Positions 24,449 through 32,757 of a stretch of DNA of 64,000 nucleotides are shown here, in pieces. The stretch spans positions 264,295 through 328,294 of the forward strand of contig NZ_JAFMSX010000004.1 in assembly GCF_017916425.1 (NCBI RefSeq). Direction: 5' to 3'. This stretch comes from Nocardioides sp. SYSU D00065 (GTDB lineage Bacteria; Actinomycetota; Actinomycetes; Propionibacteriales; Nocardioidaceae). Within the stretch, counting starts at the first letter, position 1; the number at the start of each line of letters is the position of its first letter. A program made the position numbers and the translations under genes. The notes under the pieces were generated by a model. The model did not search any database. It was not told the origin of the DNA and saw only the letters and a list, made by a program, of their open reading frames with translations.

Positions 24449-25750
24449 GTGCGCCGGAGCCTGCTGGTCACCGCCGCCGCGGCGATCTCGATGGTGCTCC
24501 TCGCCATGCTGGTGCCGATGGCCATCCTGGTCCGCAGCTATGCGCTCGAGGACCGGCTGGCCCGAGCCTCGCTGGAGGTGCAGGCCGTCGAGACCGTGGT
24601 GACACGCCACGACGACAAGGGCTCGGTGGCGGTCTACCTCGACCGGCTGAACGACGCCGACGCGCACAGCCGGATCACCGTGCTGTACCCCGACGGCACG
24701 GAGGTCGGACCCGACCCGGGCCAGGACGACAAGGTGCTCGACGCGCGCAACACGGGTCGAGCACGCGTGGACGACGTGCCTGGCGGCTCACAGGTGCTCG
24801 TGCCGGTCTCCCGGGGCGGGAACTCCGCCCTGCCGTCGCAGACCCCGGTCATCCGGGTCGTCGTCGAGGAACCCGGCCTGGACTCGGTCGTCGGGCTCGC
24901 CTGGGGCCTGCTCGCGCTGCTGGCGCTCGCGCTGCTCGCGGGCTCGCTCGTGGTCGTCGACCGCCTGGGCCGCTCGTTCGTGCAGCCGATCCGCCGGCTC
25001 GCCGAGCACACGCAGGCGCTGGGCCGCCCCGGCGCCATCGCGTCCGTGGCGACGTTGGAGGGCCCGCCCGAGGTGCAGGAGCTGGCCGGCGCCGTCGACC
25101 GGCTCGTCGGTCGCATCCAGCTGCTGCTGGCCCGCGAGCGGGAGCACGTCGCCGACCTCTCCCACCGCCTGCGCACCCCGGTGACGGCGCTGCGGCTGCG
25201 CGTGGAGACCGTCGCGGACCCCGCCCTGCGCGAGCGGCTCGGGTCCGACCTCGACGCCCTCCAGGCCACGGTGGACCAGATCGTCCGCGAGGCGCGGCGC
25301 TCCGAGCGCGAGGGGCTCGACCCGCGCACCGACGCGGTCGCCGTCATCACCGACCGGGTCCGCCACTGGGAGCCGCTCGCGGAGGACCAGGGCCGTCCCT
25401 GGGACACCGACCTCGCCCCGCGAGGACCGCTGCTGCGTGCCAGCCGGGCCGACCTGGAGGCGCTGGTCGACGTGCTGCTCGACAACGTCTTCTCCCACAC
25501 GCCCGACGAGGCCGGCGTACGCGTCACGCTGACCGCCGACGACGACCACGTCGAGCTCGTGGTGGAGGACGCCGGCCCCGGCCTCCCCGCCGACCTGGAC
25601 GCGACCGGCCGGGGCGAGAGCGGAGCCGGCTCGACCGGGCTGGGGCTCTCCATCGCTGCCCGGACGGCGGCTGACTCGGGCGGCACACTCGTCACGGGCG
25701 GCTCGGACATGGGCGGAGCCCGGGTCGCCGTGACGTTGCGGACGGCCTGA
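24449..25750 (+). CDS. Membrane sensor histidine kinase
   Basis: 433 residues, GTG start two bases after the regulator stop. Two membrane spans (about 7-28 and 149-170) bracket a periplasmic sensor of about 120 residues; HAMP (about 170-225) leads to the dimerisation domain with His239 in ADLSHRLRTPVTALRLR. ATPase boxes: N-box LLDNVFSHTP, G1 EDAGPGLP and G2 GLGLSIAARTA. It should phosphorylate the upstream regulator. The signal is unknown. Confidence 0.92.
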   Translation: MRRSLLVTAAAAISMVLLAMLVPMAILVRSYALEDRLARASLEVQAVETVVTRHDDKGSVAVYLDRLNDADAHSRITVLYPDGTEVGPDPGQDDKVLDARNTGRARVDDVPGGSQVLVPVSRGGNSALPSQTPVIRVVVEEPGLDSVVGLAWGLLALLALALLAGSLVVVDRLGRSFVQPIRRLAEHTQALGRPGAIASVATLEGPPEVQELAGAVDRLVGRIQLLLAREREHVADLSHRLRTPVTALRLRVETVADPALRERLGSDLDALQATVDQIVREARRSEREGLDPRTDAVAVITDRVRHWEPLAEDQGRPWDTDLAPRGPLLRASRADLEALVDVLLDNVFSHTPDEAGVRVTLTADDDHVELVVEDAGPGLPADLDATGRGESGAGSTGLGLSIAARTAADSGGTLVTGGSDMGGARVAVTLRTA

Positions 25751-25770
25751 CCCGGGCTCCCCTGCGTCGC

Positions 25771-26157
25771 TCAGCGCACGGTGACCTTCACCGAGCAGGC
25801 ACGGCCGGTCTCGGGCGTCACCGTCAGCCGGAACGTGTCGCTGCCGGCGGTGTCGCGCCGCCACGTGCTGAGGTCGAGCTCGCCCTCGGCGTCGGCACGC
25901 AGGACCCGCGAGGCCGCGAGCGCGCCGTCGTGGCGCAGCGTGACCCGCCACTCGCTGCCGGGACGGGCCCCGTCGAGGTCGGCGTCGACGTCGAAGCCGC
26001 GGCGCTCACGGTCGACGCCCAGCTCGTACGTCGCGCCGGCGCACGTCCCGGCGCGGTCCACGTCGGCGGCGGCGGGTCCGGCGACCAGGACGGCGCTGCC
26101 GCCGACGGTCGCGAGCAGGGCGGTGGCGGCGACGGTCTTGCTCATGGTGGTGTTCAT
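25771..26157 (-). CDS. Small secreted protein, paralogue A
   Basis: 128 residues from the ATG at 26157 (GGAG seven bases upstream); a second ATG follows four codons later. Signal peptide to about residue 32 (ending AAADV). The mature part starts RAGTCAGATYEL and ends GRACSVKVTVR, with two Cys that may pair. It is clearly homologous to the next gene upstream (GTCGGATWEL, GEPCSATL), with matching length and spacing. It is convergent with the histidine kinase, 20 bases away. Fold and role unknown; a small beta-sandwich is plausible. Confidence 0.7.
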   Translation of the reverse strand: MNTTMSKTVAATALLATVGGSAVLVAGPAAADVDRAGTCAGATYELGVDRERRGFDVDADLDGARPGSEWRVTLRHDGALAASRVLRADAEGELDLSTWRRDTAGSDTFRLTVTPETGRACSVKVTVR

Positions 26158-26181
26158 GCGATGTCTCCTACGGAAGTGGGG

Positions 26182-26565
26182 TCAGGAGCCGAGCGTGGCG
26201 GAGCAGGGCTCGCCCTCGGCCGGGGTGAAGGTGACGGCGTACGTCGCGTCGCCGGGATTGCCGGAGGCGTGGGCGTCGACGTCGATCTCGCCGTCCTCGT
26301 CGGTGGTGCGGGTCCCCGTCAGCAGCGTGCTGTCGCCGCGGGTCAGCTCCACGTCCCAGGTCTCGCCGGGGCCGGCCGACTGCAGCTCGGCGCTGACCTC
26401 GGTGCCGCCGTCCTCCGCCTCCGCGCTGAGCTCCCACGTGGCGCCCCCGCACGTCCCGCGCTCGGTCGTCTGCTCCTCCACCGAGCGGTCCACGGCGTAC
26501 CAGGTGCCTGCGCCGGCCAGGACCGCGACGGCGGCGACGCTGCCGATGACTGCCTTCTTCTGCAC
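26182..26565 (-). CDS. Small membrane-anchored or secreted protein, paralogue B
   Basis: 127 residues from the GTG at 26565, with GAGGAGGA directly upstream. One N-terminal span (KAVIGSVAAVAVLAGAGTWYA) without an obvious cleavage site, then RGTCGGATWELSAEAEDGG through EGEPCSATLGS. It is a tandem duplicate of the gene 24 bases downstream: shared GTC-GAT, PG-W-V-L, DGE-D and PC-S features over the whole exported part. About 70-100 bases upstream are GTTAGC- and CTTAGC-type elements like those before the response regulator gene. Confidence 0.7.
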   Translation of the reverse strand: MQKKAVIGSVAAVAVLAGAGTWYAVDRSVEEQTTERGTCGGATWELSAEAEDGGTEVSAELQSAGPGETWDVELTRGDSTLLTGTRTTDEDGEIDVDAHASGNPGDATYAVTFTPAEGEPCSATLGS

Positions 26566-26680
26566 TGTTCCTCCTCGTCGTCCGACGCCGAGGTGGCGTC
26601 TCGACCACGAGGCTCGCCGCAACGCCGCTAACCGCGCTGCAGCCGAGCGCTAAGGGCCGGCAAAGGCCGCGGCGGTCGCG

Positions 26681-28723
26681 TCAGGAGACCGGCACGTCCC
26701 GCTCGATCTCCGCCAGCCAGGCGGTGCCCTTGGCGTCGCTGGGCATCCGCCAGTCGCCGCGCGGGCTCATGGTGCCGCTCGGACTGACCTTGGGGCCGTT
26801 GGGCAGCGCCGAGCGCTTGAACTGGTTGGCGAAGAACCGCTTCACGAACACCTGCAGCCAGGTCCGGATGTCCTCCAGCCCGTACGCCACCCGCGCGTCC
26901 TCCGGGAAGCCCGGGGGCCACTCGCCCTCGTCGATGTCCTTCCACGCGTGCCAGGCCAGGAACGCGATCTTGCGGGGACGGAAGCCGTGCCGCACGACGA
27001 GCGCGAGGGTGAAGTCCTGCAGGTTGTAGGGACCGACCGAGTCCTCGGTCGCCTGCGGCTTCGTACCCTCCTCGGTCGGGATCAGCTCCGGGGTGATCTC
27101 CTGCTGGAGGATCTCGCGCAGCACCTCGTTGACCGGCTCGTCGAACTCGCCGTTGCCGATGACCCAGCGGATCAGGTGCTGCACGAGTGTCTTGGGAACG
27201 CCGGCGTTGACCGTGTAGTGCGACATCTGGTCGCCGACGCCGTACGTGCACCAGCCGAGCGCGAGCTCGGAGAGGTCACCAGTCCCCACCACGATGCCGC
27301 CGCGCTGGTTGGCGAGGCGGAAGAGGTAGTCGTAGCGCAGGCCGGCCTGGACGTTCTCGAAGGTGATGTCGTAGACCTTCTCGCCGCGTCCGTAGGGATG
27401 CCCGAGGTCGCGCAGCATCTGCTCGGCGGCCGGGCGGATGTCGAGCTCCTCGAAGGTGATCCCGAGGGCCTGCGAGAGCCGGGTGGCGTAGCCCTTGGTG
27501 GTCGCGCCGGTGGCGAAGCCGGGCATGGTGAAGCCGAGGACGTCGCTGCGCGGGCGGCCGAGCCGGTCCATCGCCTTGCACGCCACGATCAGCGCGTGGG
27601 TGGAGTCGAGTCCGCCGCTGACCCCGATGACCGCCTTGGGCGAGCCGATCGCGTTGAGCCGCTGCTCGAGGCCGGAGACCTGGATGTTGTAGGCCTCGTA
27701 GCAGTCGAGCTCGAGCCGCTCGGGGTCGTCGGGCACGAACGGGTAGCGGTCGACCTTGCGCATCAGCCCGATGTCGCCTGCCGGCGGGTCCAGCTCCCAC
27801 TCGACGGTGCGGAAGCGCTGCACGCGCTCGGCGTGGGTGCGGCGGTTGTCGTCGAAGGTCACCTGGCGCAGCCGCTCCTGTCGCACGAGGTCGAGGTCGA
27901 CGTCGACGACGGTGCGGCGCGGACCGTCGGGGAACCGCTCGCTCTCGCCGAGCAGCCGGCCGCACTCGTACACCATCGTCTGGCCGTCCCAGCTCAGGTC
28001 GGTCGTCGACTCCCCCTGGCCGGCCGCCGCATAGACGTACGCCGCCGCGCACCGCGAGCTGGCGCTGCGGACCAGCAACCGGCGGTCCTCGGCCCTCGCG
28101 ACCGTGATCGGGGAGCCGCTGAGGTTGACGAGCACGGTCGCCCCGGCGAGGGCGGCCTCGGCGCTCGGCGGCACCGGCACCCACAGGTCCTCGCAGACCT
28201 CGACGTGCATGTCGAGGCCCGGGACGTCGAGGCAGCGGAAGATGAGGTCCGGACCGAACCGCACCTCCTGCCCGGCCACGGTCGCCCACTCGAGCTCCCG
28301 GTCGTCCCCCGGCGCGAACCAGCGACGCTCGTAGAACTCGCGGTAGTTGGGCAGGTACGACTTCGGCGCCACGCCGAGGATCGACCCCCGGTGCACCACC
28401 ACGGCGCAGTTGTAGACCCGGTTGCCCTGCGCGATCGGGGCGCCGACGACCAGCGCGGTCATCAGGTCGGCGCTCGCCGCGACGATCTCCGCGATCGCCT
28501 CGTCGACACCGGCCAGGAGCGTGTCCTGCAGGAACAGGTCGTCGACGGAGTAGCCGGTGAGGCCGAGCTCGGGGAACACCGCCACGGCGACGCCGTCGTC
28601 GTGGCAGGCGCGCGCCTGCTCGATCACGGCCGCGGCGTTGGCCGCCGGATCGGCGAGGTGCACCGGCAGGGTGCAGGCCGCGATGCGGGCGAATCCTTGG
28701 GCGTAGGCCGAGTAGAAGTCCAC
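26681..28723 (-). CDS. nadE: Glutamine-dependent NAD+ synthetase
   Basis: 680 residues, as in mycobacterial NadE. The N-terminal nitrilase-type glutaminase has the Glu-Lys-Cys triad ([37 protein letters not shown]), and ammonia passes to the C-terminal synthetase with the ATP loop [10 protein letters not shown] and [16 protein letters not shown]. It amidates nicotinate adenine dinucleotide, the last step to NAD+. The GTG start at 28723 follows TAGAGT by six bases, so the mRNA is probably leaderless. Confidence 0.96.
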   Translation of the reverse strand: MDFYSAYAQGFARIAACTLPVHLADPAANAAAVIEQARACHDDGVAVAVFPELGLTGYSVDDLFLQDTLLAGVDEAIAEIVAASADLMTALVVGAPIAQGNRVYNCAVVVHRGSILGVAPKSYLPNYREFYERRWFAPGDDRELEWATVAGQEVRFGPDLIFRCLDVPGLDMHVEVCEDLWVPVPPSAEAALAGATVLVNLSGSPITVARAEDRRLLVRSASSRCAAAYVYAAAGQGESTTDLSWDGQTMVYECGRLLGESERFPDGPRRTVVDVDLDLVRQERLRQVTFDDNRRTHAERVQRFRTVEWELDPPAGDIGLMRKVDRYPFVPDDPERLELDCYEAYNIQVSGLEQRLNAIGSPKAVIGVSGGLDSTHALIVACKAMDRLGRPRSDVLGFTMPGFATGATTKGYATRLSQALGITFEELDIRPAAEQMLRDLGHPYGRGEKVYDITFENVQAGLRYDYLFRLANQRGGIVVGTGDLSELALGWCTYGVGDQMSHYTVNAGVPKTLVQHLIRWVIGNGEFDEPVNEVLREILQQEITPELIPTEEGTKPQATEDSVGPYNLQDFTLALVVRHGFRPRKIAFLAWHAWKDIDEGEWPPGFPEDARVAYGLEDIRTWLQVFVKRFFANQFKRSALPNGPKVSPSGTMSPRGDWRMPSDAKGTAWLAEIERDVPVS

Positions 28724-28729
28724 GGCGTC

Positions 28730-28735
28730 ACTCTA
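28730..28735 (-). promoter_or_regulatory. -10 box TAGAGT for leaderless nadE
   Basis: TAGAGT on the minus strand, six bases, then the nadE GTG. Confidence 0.6.
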
Positions 28736-28774
28736 GGGATCGCGACCTGTGGCTGTGCGCCTCCCTCCGGGCGG

Positions 28775-30004
28775 TCAGTCCAGCAGCAGGTCGGGAGCGA
28801 CGGCGACCGTGCGCATCCGGGAGTCCCCGGTCGCGAGGAGTCCGAAGTCGCCGGTGGCCGAGTCCCACGTCGCCAGGTGAGTCTCGCCGTCGTCCACCCC
28901 CATCGTCCGGTAGTCCATCGGCGACACGAGCAGCACCACAGTGGTTTCGTCGAGGAAGCCGAGCGGTGTGAGGTTCACGTTGTCGCTGTAGACCCCGTCC
29001 GGGTCGCGGATGGGGGCGAACGCCGCGATCCGTGCGTCGGCGAGGTCGACCACGACCGGTCCGCTCTTCATCACTCCCCTGTTGGGGCCGGGGTTGCCGA
29101 CGTAGGCCACCCGCGAGAACCGGGTCACGAACCGCTCGCCGTAGCCGGCGATGCGGACGGTCGAGGCGACCTCGTCGCCGTCCCAGGTCCGGATCGTGCC
29201 GTTGGGCCAGCGTCGCTCGCGGACGGTGCCGGTGTCGGGGTCGACCATCAGTCCGCTGCTGTGCCTCCCGCCGTACGGCGCCGGGCGGGCGCCCCCGTCG
29301 AAGTCCATCAGCCAGGGTTGCTCGAAGTGCAGCACGAGGAAGCCCTCGTCATCCGGCAGCCACAGGAGCCTGGGCCGTCCGTCGAAAGGCCCGACCAGCT
29401 CCGGCGGCCACGGCAGCACCTGCTGTGCACCTGTCGTCACGTCCACCACCAGGACGCCGGCGTCGGTCGACATCGCCACCCGGTCGCCCTCGGGGGTGAT
29501 CACCGGGACGACGACGTCGTAGAACGTCCCGCGGATCGCGTGCGCCGTGCCCTCCACGCGGCGCCACTCCCCGTTCGTCCCGAGGACGCGCAGGTCGACA
29601 CCCTCCTCCGGCCAGGCCAGGGCGACGTCGGGCAGGGGCTGCGTCGAGAGTCCCGGCGGGTCGGGCGGCGGATCGACCCGGGCGGGCAGGACGCTCGCGA
29701 CGCGAGGCGCGTCGACCACCGTGAACGGGTCCCAGATCGGCTGCGTCGCCGGGTCGGTGTCCGGCAGTGACGGAGTCGCCGTGGCGGTGGGGTTCGGGGG
29801 CGCCGTGTCCACGACGTCGGCGCGCGGCACCCGGTCCTGCACGGCCCACGTCACGCCCCCACCCAGCACCACGACTGCCGCGAGCGCGCCCACCGCCGCT
29901 CGTCGGAGCCTCGTCCGGTGCGCCGAGGCGAGGGCGCGCTGAGCCAGGTGCGGGGCGGGAAGGTGCTCGGTGGCGCGCTGCAGCGCCTGGTGGAGCTCGT
30001 TCAC
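28775..30004 (-). CDS. Membrane protein with propeller-like exported domain, probable sigma-factor partner
   Basis: 409 residues. The GTG at 30004 overlaps the stop of the sigma factor gene (GTGA). A short cytoplasmic region of about 35 residues (LHQALQRATEHLPAPHLAQ) precedes one membrane span (AAVGALAAVVVLGGGVTWAV) and a Pro-rich linker. The exported part has repeated beta-type segments (GDRVAMSTDAGVLVVDVTTG, RLLWLPDDEGFLVLHF) that look like a beta-propeller. The topology and coupling fit an anti-sigma or sigma-regulating role, but no zinc anti-sigma HxxxCxxC motif is present. Confidence 0.65.
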   Translation of the reverse strand: MNELHQALQRATEHLPAPHLAQRALASAHRTRLRRAAVGALAAVVVLGGGVTWAVQDRVPRADVVDTAPPNPTATATPSLPDTDPATQPIWDPFTVVDAPRVASVLPARVDPPPDPPGLSTQPLPDVALAWPEEGVDLRVLGTNGEWRRVEGTAHAIRGTFYDVVVPVITPEGDRVAMSTDAGVLVVDVTTGAQQVLPWPPELVGPFDGRPRLLWLPDDEGFLVLHFEQPWLMDFDGGARPAPYGGRHSSGLMVDPDTGTVRERRWPNGTIRTWDGDEVASTVRIAGYGERFVTRFSRVAYVGNPGPNRGVMKSGPVVVDLADARIAAFAPIRDPDGVYSDNVNLTPLGFLDETTVVLLVSPMDYRTMGVDDGETHLATWDSATGDFGLLATGDSRMRTVAVAPDLLLD

Positions 30005-30489
30005 GAGGTCCTCCCGATGAGGCTGAGGAGCTCGGGCGCCCCGGTGCGGAGGCGGCTCAGGGCAGCCGCGTTCTGGCTCTTGACCGTGCCGACCGACACA
30101 CCCAGCACCTCGGCGGTCTCCCGCTCGGTCAGGTCCTCGAAGTGCCGCAGCACGAGCACCGCGCGCTGGCCCGGGCTGAGCCGCCCGAGCGCGCGACGTA
30201 CGACCAGCGCGATCTCCGGCTCGTCGCTCGCGGCGCCGTCGTCGTGGAGCACGGCCGTCGGCACGTCCCGGCGGCGGCGCCACCAGCTGATGTTGTCGCG
30301 GGCGATGATGCGCAGCGCGTACGCCGTCGGGTTGCCCGCCGCGAGCCTGGACCACCGGAGCGCGACCTTGGTCAGCGCCTCCTGCACGAGGTCCTCGGCG
30401 CGGTGCACGTCACCGGTGAGCAGGTACGCCGAGCGCAGCAGCTGGCGTTGCCGCCCGACCGCCCAGTCGGTGAAGCCCTGCTCGTCCAC
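30001..30489 (-). CDS. SigE-family ECF RNA polymerase sigma factor
   Basis: 162 residues. Region 2 (RSAYLLTGDVHRAEDLVQEAL, then YALRIIARDNISWWRRRR) and region 4 (LGRLSPGQRAVLVLRHFEDL, ETAEVLGVSVGTVKSQNAAAL) match the actinobacterial SigE-family ECF group. These redirect RNA polymerase to a small regulon in response to envelope signals. The downstream coupled membrane protein probably controls it. The target promoter sequence is not known; none was identified here. Confidence 0.9.
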   Translation of the reverse strand: MDEQGFTDWAVGRQRQLLRSAYLLTGDVHRAEDLVQEALTKVALRWSRLAAGNPTAYALRIIARDNISWWRRRRDVPTAVLHDDGAASDEPEIALVVRRALGRLSPGQRAVLVLRHFEDLTERETAEVLGVSVGTVKSQNAAALSRLRTGAPELLSLIGRTS

Positions 30490-30623
30490 CGGTGCCCCTC
30501 TCAGGTGTGGTGCCTACTCAACCCCCCGCGACCCCGAAATGGTTGGGGCGACCTCTCCCGGGCGCGCCTCCGGCTCGGCAGGGGATCGCCGGCGGACGCG
30601 TTCCCAACGCCGAGGCGGGCGCG

Positions 30624-30629
30624 TAGCGT
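30624..30629 (+). promoter_or_regulatory. -10 box TAGCGT for leaderless dehydrogenase gene
   Basis: TAGCGT, seven bases, then the GTG at 30637, in the 147-base region shared with the divergent sigma factor gene. Confidence 0.55.
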
Positions 30630-30636
30630 CCTCACC

Positions 30637-31827
30637 GTGCGCCCCACTCCTCGCAGCACCTCGCTGTCGGTCTCCGTCGCCGGACTGCTCACCGCGCTGC
30701 TCGCCGGCCCGATCGCCGGCTCAGCCCCCTCCGCAGCCGAGGGACCGGCCCGGGCCGGCGCGCCGCAGGCGGCCTCCACCACTGCGGCCCGCGCCCCCGC
30801 CCTGCGGGTGCGGACCCTGGCCCGCGGGCTGCAGCACGCGTGGGACGTCCAGCAGGCGCCGGGCGGCCGGCTGGTCGTGTCCGAGCGCGACCGCGCCCGG
30901 GTGAGCGTCGTGCGCGACGGCAGGCGCCGCACGCTCGCCCGCCTGGCCGGCAGGGTGTGGGTGTCCGGTGAGACGGGCCTGCTGTCCTTGGCGGTCGATC
31001 CCGCGTCCCGGACGCTGTGGGCCTGCCACGGCGCCCGCACCGGCGCCGGCCCCGAGGTCCGGGTCACGCGCTGGCGGGTCGACCGGCGCTGGCGCCGGCT
31101 CGCGCAGCGCCAGGTGGTGGTCACCGGCATCCCCGCCACCTCGGGTCGCCACGGCGGCTGCCGGCTGCTGCTCGAGCGTGAGGGCGACGGGCTCCTCGTG
31201 GGCACCGGAGACGCCGCGGTCGGCACCAACCCGCGCGACCTCGACTCCCTGGCCGGCAAGGTGCTCCGCGTGCACCGGCGTACGGGCGCACCGATGCCGG
31301 ACAACCCCTGGGCCGGCGCCGACACCGACCGCCGCCTCGTGTGGACCTACGGCCACCGCAACGTGCAGGGCCTGGCCCAGCGCGCGGACGGGTCGCTGTG
31401 GTCGGTCGAGCACGGCAGCTTCCGCGACGACGAGGTCAACCTGCTCGTGCCCGGCGGCGACTACGGGTGGAACCCGGTGCCCGGCTACGACGAGTCGGTC
31501 CCGATGACGGACCAGTCGCTGCCGGGCGCGCAGCAGGAGGCCGCCTGGTCATCGGGCGAGCCCACCGTCGCCACCTCGGGCGCTGCCTGGGTCACCGGCC
31601 GGCAGTGGGGCTCGCTGGAGGGCACGTTGGCGGTCGCCGCGCTCAAGGGCTCCGAGGTGCTCTTCCTCCGCTTCGATGACGCCGGCGGGCTCGTCTCCGT
31701 CACCCGACCCGCGCGCCTCCAGCGGTTCGGGCGGCTGCGCTCGATCACGTCGGCCGCCGACGGCGACCTCCTGGTGACCACCGACAACGGCACCGGCGAC
31801 CGGGTGCTGCGGGTGTCGCCGCGCTGA
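30637..31827 (+). CDS. Secreted PQQ-dependent sugar dehydrogenase family protein
   Basis: 396 residues from the GTG at 30637. Signal peptide (SVAGLLTALLAGPIAGSAPSA) then a six-bladed propeller of the soluble glucose/sorbosone dehydrogenase type: GRLVVSERDRARV, GETGLLSLAVDP, SGRHGGCRLLLE, TNPRDLDSLAGKVLRV, WTYGHRNVQGLAQ, HGSFRDDEVNLLVPGGDYGW. Family members oxidise sugars with PQQ and calcium. Many actinobacteria lack PQQ synthesis, so the cofactor must come from elsewhere or the reaction may differ. Confidence 0.82.
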   Translation: MRPTPRSTSLSVSVAGLLTALLAGPIAGSAPSAAEGPARAGAPQAASTTAARAPALRVRTLARGLQHAWDVQQAPGGRLVVSERDRARVSVVRDGRRRTLARLAGRVWVSGETGLLSLAVDPASRTLWACHGARTGAGPEVRVTRWRVDRRWRRLAQRQVVVTGIPATSGRHGGCRLLLEREGDGLLVGTGDAAVGTNPRDLDSLAGKVLRVHRRTGAPMPDNPWAGADTDRRLVWTYGHRNVQGLAQRADGSLWSVEHGSFRDDEVNLLVPGGDYGWNPVPGYDESVPMTDQSLPGAQQEAAWSSGEPTVATSGAAWVTGRQWGSLEGTLAVAALKGSEVLFLRFDDAGGLVSVTRPARLQRFGRLRSITSAADGDLLVTTDNGTGDRVLRVSPR

Positions 31828-31897
31828 GTGCCCGCCCGACTGTCCACAGTCGCCCCGGACGGGTTTGAGGCGGCGTCGGCCGCGGAAGAAGAAGGCC

Positions 31898-32431
31898 ATG
31901 ACGCCCCCTCCGAGCGACGCGCCTCCTCCTGACCCGTCCAGGGCCGACCCGGCGATGGCCGACCCGATGCTGCGGGTGCTGCGCGAGCGGCATCCCGAGG
32001 TCGACGTCGTCGTCCTGCCCCAGCCCGCGCCCGTCCCTGCGGCGGCGGAGCTGACGCTGCCCCAGCGCGAGGCGCTGGCGACCACCCTCGAACGGTCCCT
32101 CGACGACCTGCTCGCGCGGGTCGCCGACCCGGCCCCCGCCGAGACCGTGCGCGGGTCCCGCTGGCACACCGACGAGTGGGGCCTCACCTGGTACGAGTGC
32201 ACCGCAGTGGTCGGCCCGCTGCCCGAGGGCGGCAACATCGCGCTGCTCCGAGCGACCGGACACGCCCTGGTGGGTCTCGGGTGGCAGGCGCGACCCGTCC
32301 CCGGCGACCGGCCCCGGCTGGTGGGCCGCCGGCGCGGCGGCCTCGACGCCGCAGCCACCGTGCGTCCCGACTCCCTGGTCCTCACCCTCCGGACCGCCAA
32401 GGTCCGGGCCGCCCAGGAGGTCGCGTCATGA
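31898..32431 (+). CDS. Protein of unknown function, first gene of WXG-like/DUF1023 cassette
   Basis: 177 residues from the ATG at 31898 (AGAAGG upstream). The N-terminus is Pro/Asp-rich. Helical segments (LPQREALATTLERSLDDLLAR) come before a soluble domain with WHTDEWGLTWYECTAVVGPL and GGNIALLRATGHALVGLGW. It resembles small actinobacterial proteins encoded beside ESX-type substrates, perhaps a cytosolic chaperone-like partner; that is inference. Its stop overlaps the next start (ATGA). Confidence 0.6.
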   Translation: MTPPPSDAPPPDPSRADPAMADPMLRVLRERHPEVDVVVLPQPAPVPAAAELTLPQREALATTLERSLDDLLARVADPAPAETVRGSRWHTDEWGLTWYECTAVVGPLPEGGNIALLRATGHALVGLGWQARPVPGDRPRLVGRRRGGLDAAATVRPDSLVLTLRTAKVRAAQEVAS

Positions 32432-32757
32432 CGCTGCAGATGTGGACCGCCACGCTCGCCAAGGCACGCGACGCCTGGGAGGAGCAGGCCGAGGCGCTCG
32501 ACGGGCCCCGCAAGAACCTCGCGCAGGCCGATCCGGCGCTGCTCGGCGACGCCGTCCAGGGTGCCGCCGACGCGTTCCTGACCACGTGGGAGCAGCGCGT
32601 CCTGGCCTTGCGCGAGCGTGCCTCCGGCCACGCGGACGCCCTGGCCCAGACGATGTACGACCTGCTCGTCACCGACCAGGCCAGCGTTCGCGCGACCCAG
32701 GACCTCCTGCTGTGGGAGGACCGGGACACCCCGCCCGTCACGGCGGTGGGACCGTGA
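32428..32757 (+). CDS. WXG100-like helical protein
   Basis: 109 residues, about the size of ESX substrates, almost wholly helical by composition. It starts MTLQMWTATLAKARDAWEEQ and ends in TMYDLLVTDQASVRATQDLL; a central Trp (FLTTWEQR) may be in the hairpin position, but the strict WxG turn is absent. GGAGG precedes the start. It overlaps both neighbours by four bases. A type VII-like secretion substrate or partner is plausible, but no ESX ATPase gene is in the window. Confidence 0.6.
   Translation: MTLQMWTATLAKARDAWEEQAEALDGPRKNLAQADPALLGDAVQGAADAFLTTWEQRVLALRERASGHADALAQTMYDLLVTDQASVRATQDLLLWEDRDTPPVTAVGP

Noticed and set aside
26948..29770. A 940-codon plus-strand open frame across nadE and the next gene.
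   Set aside because: It covers two well-supported minus-strand genes and has no recognisable domain.
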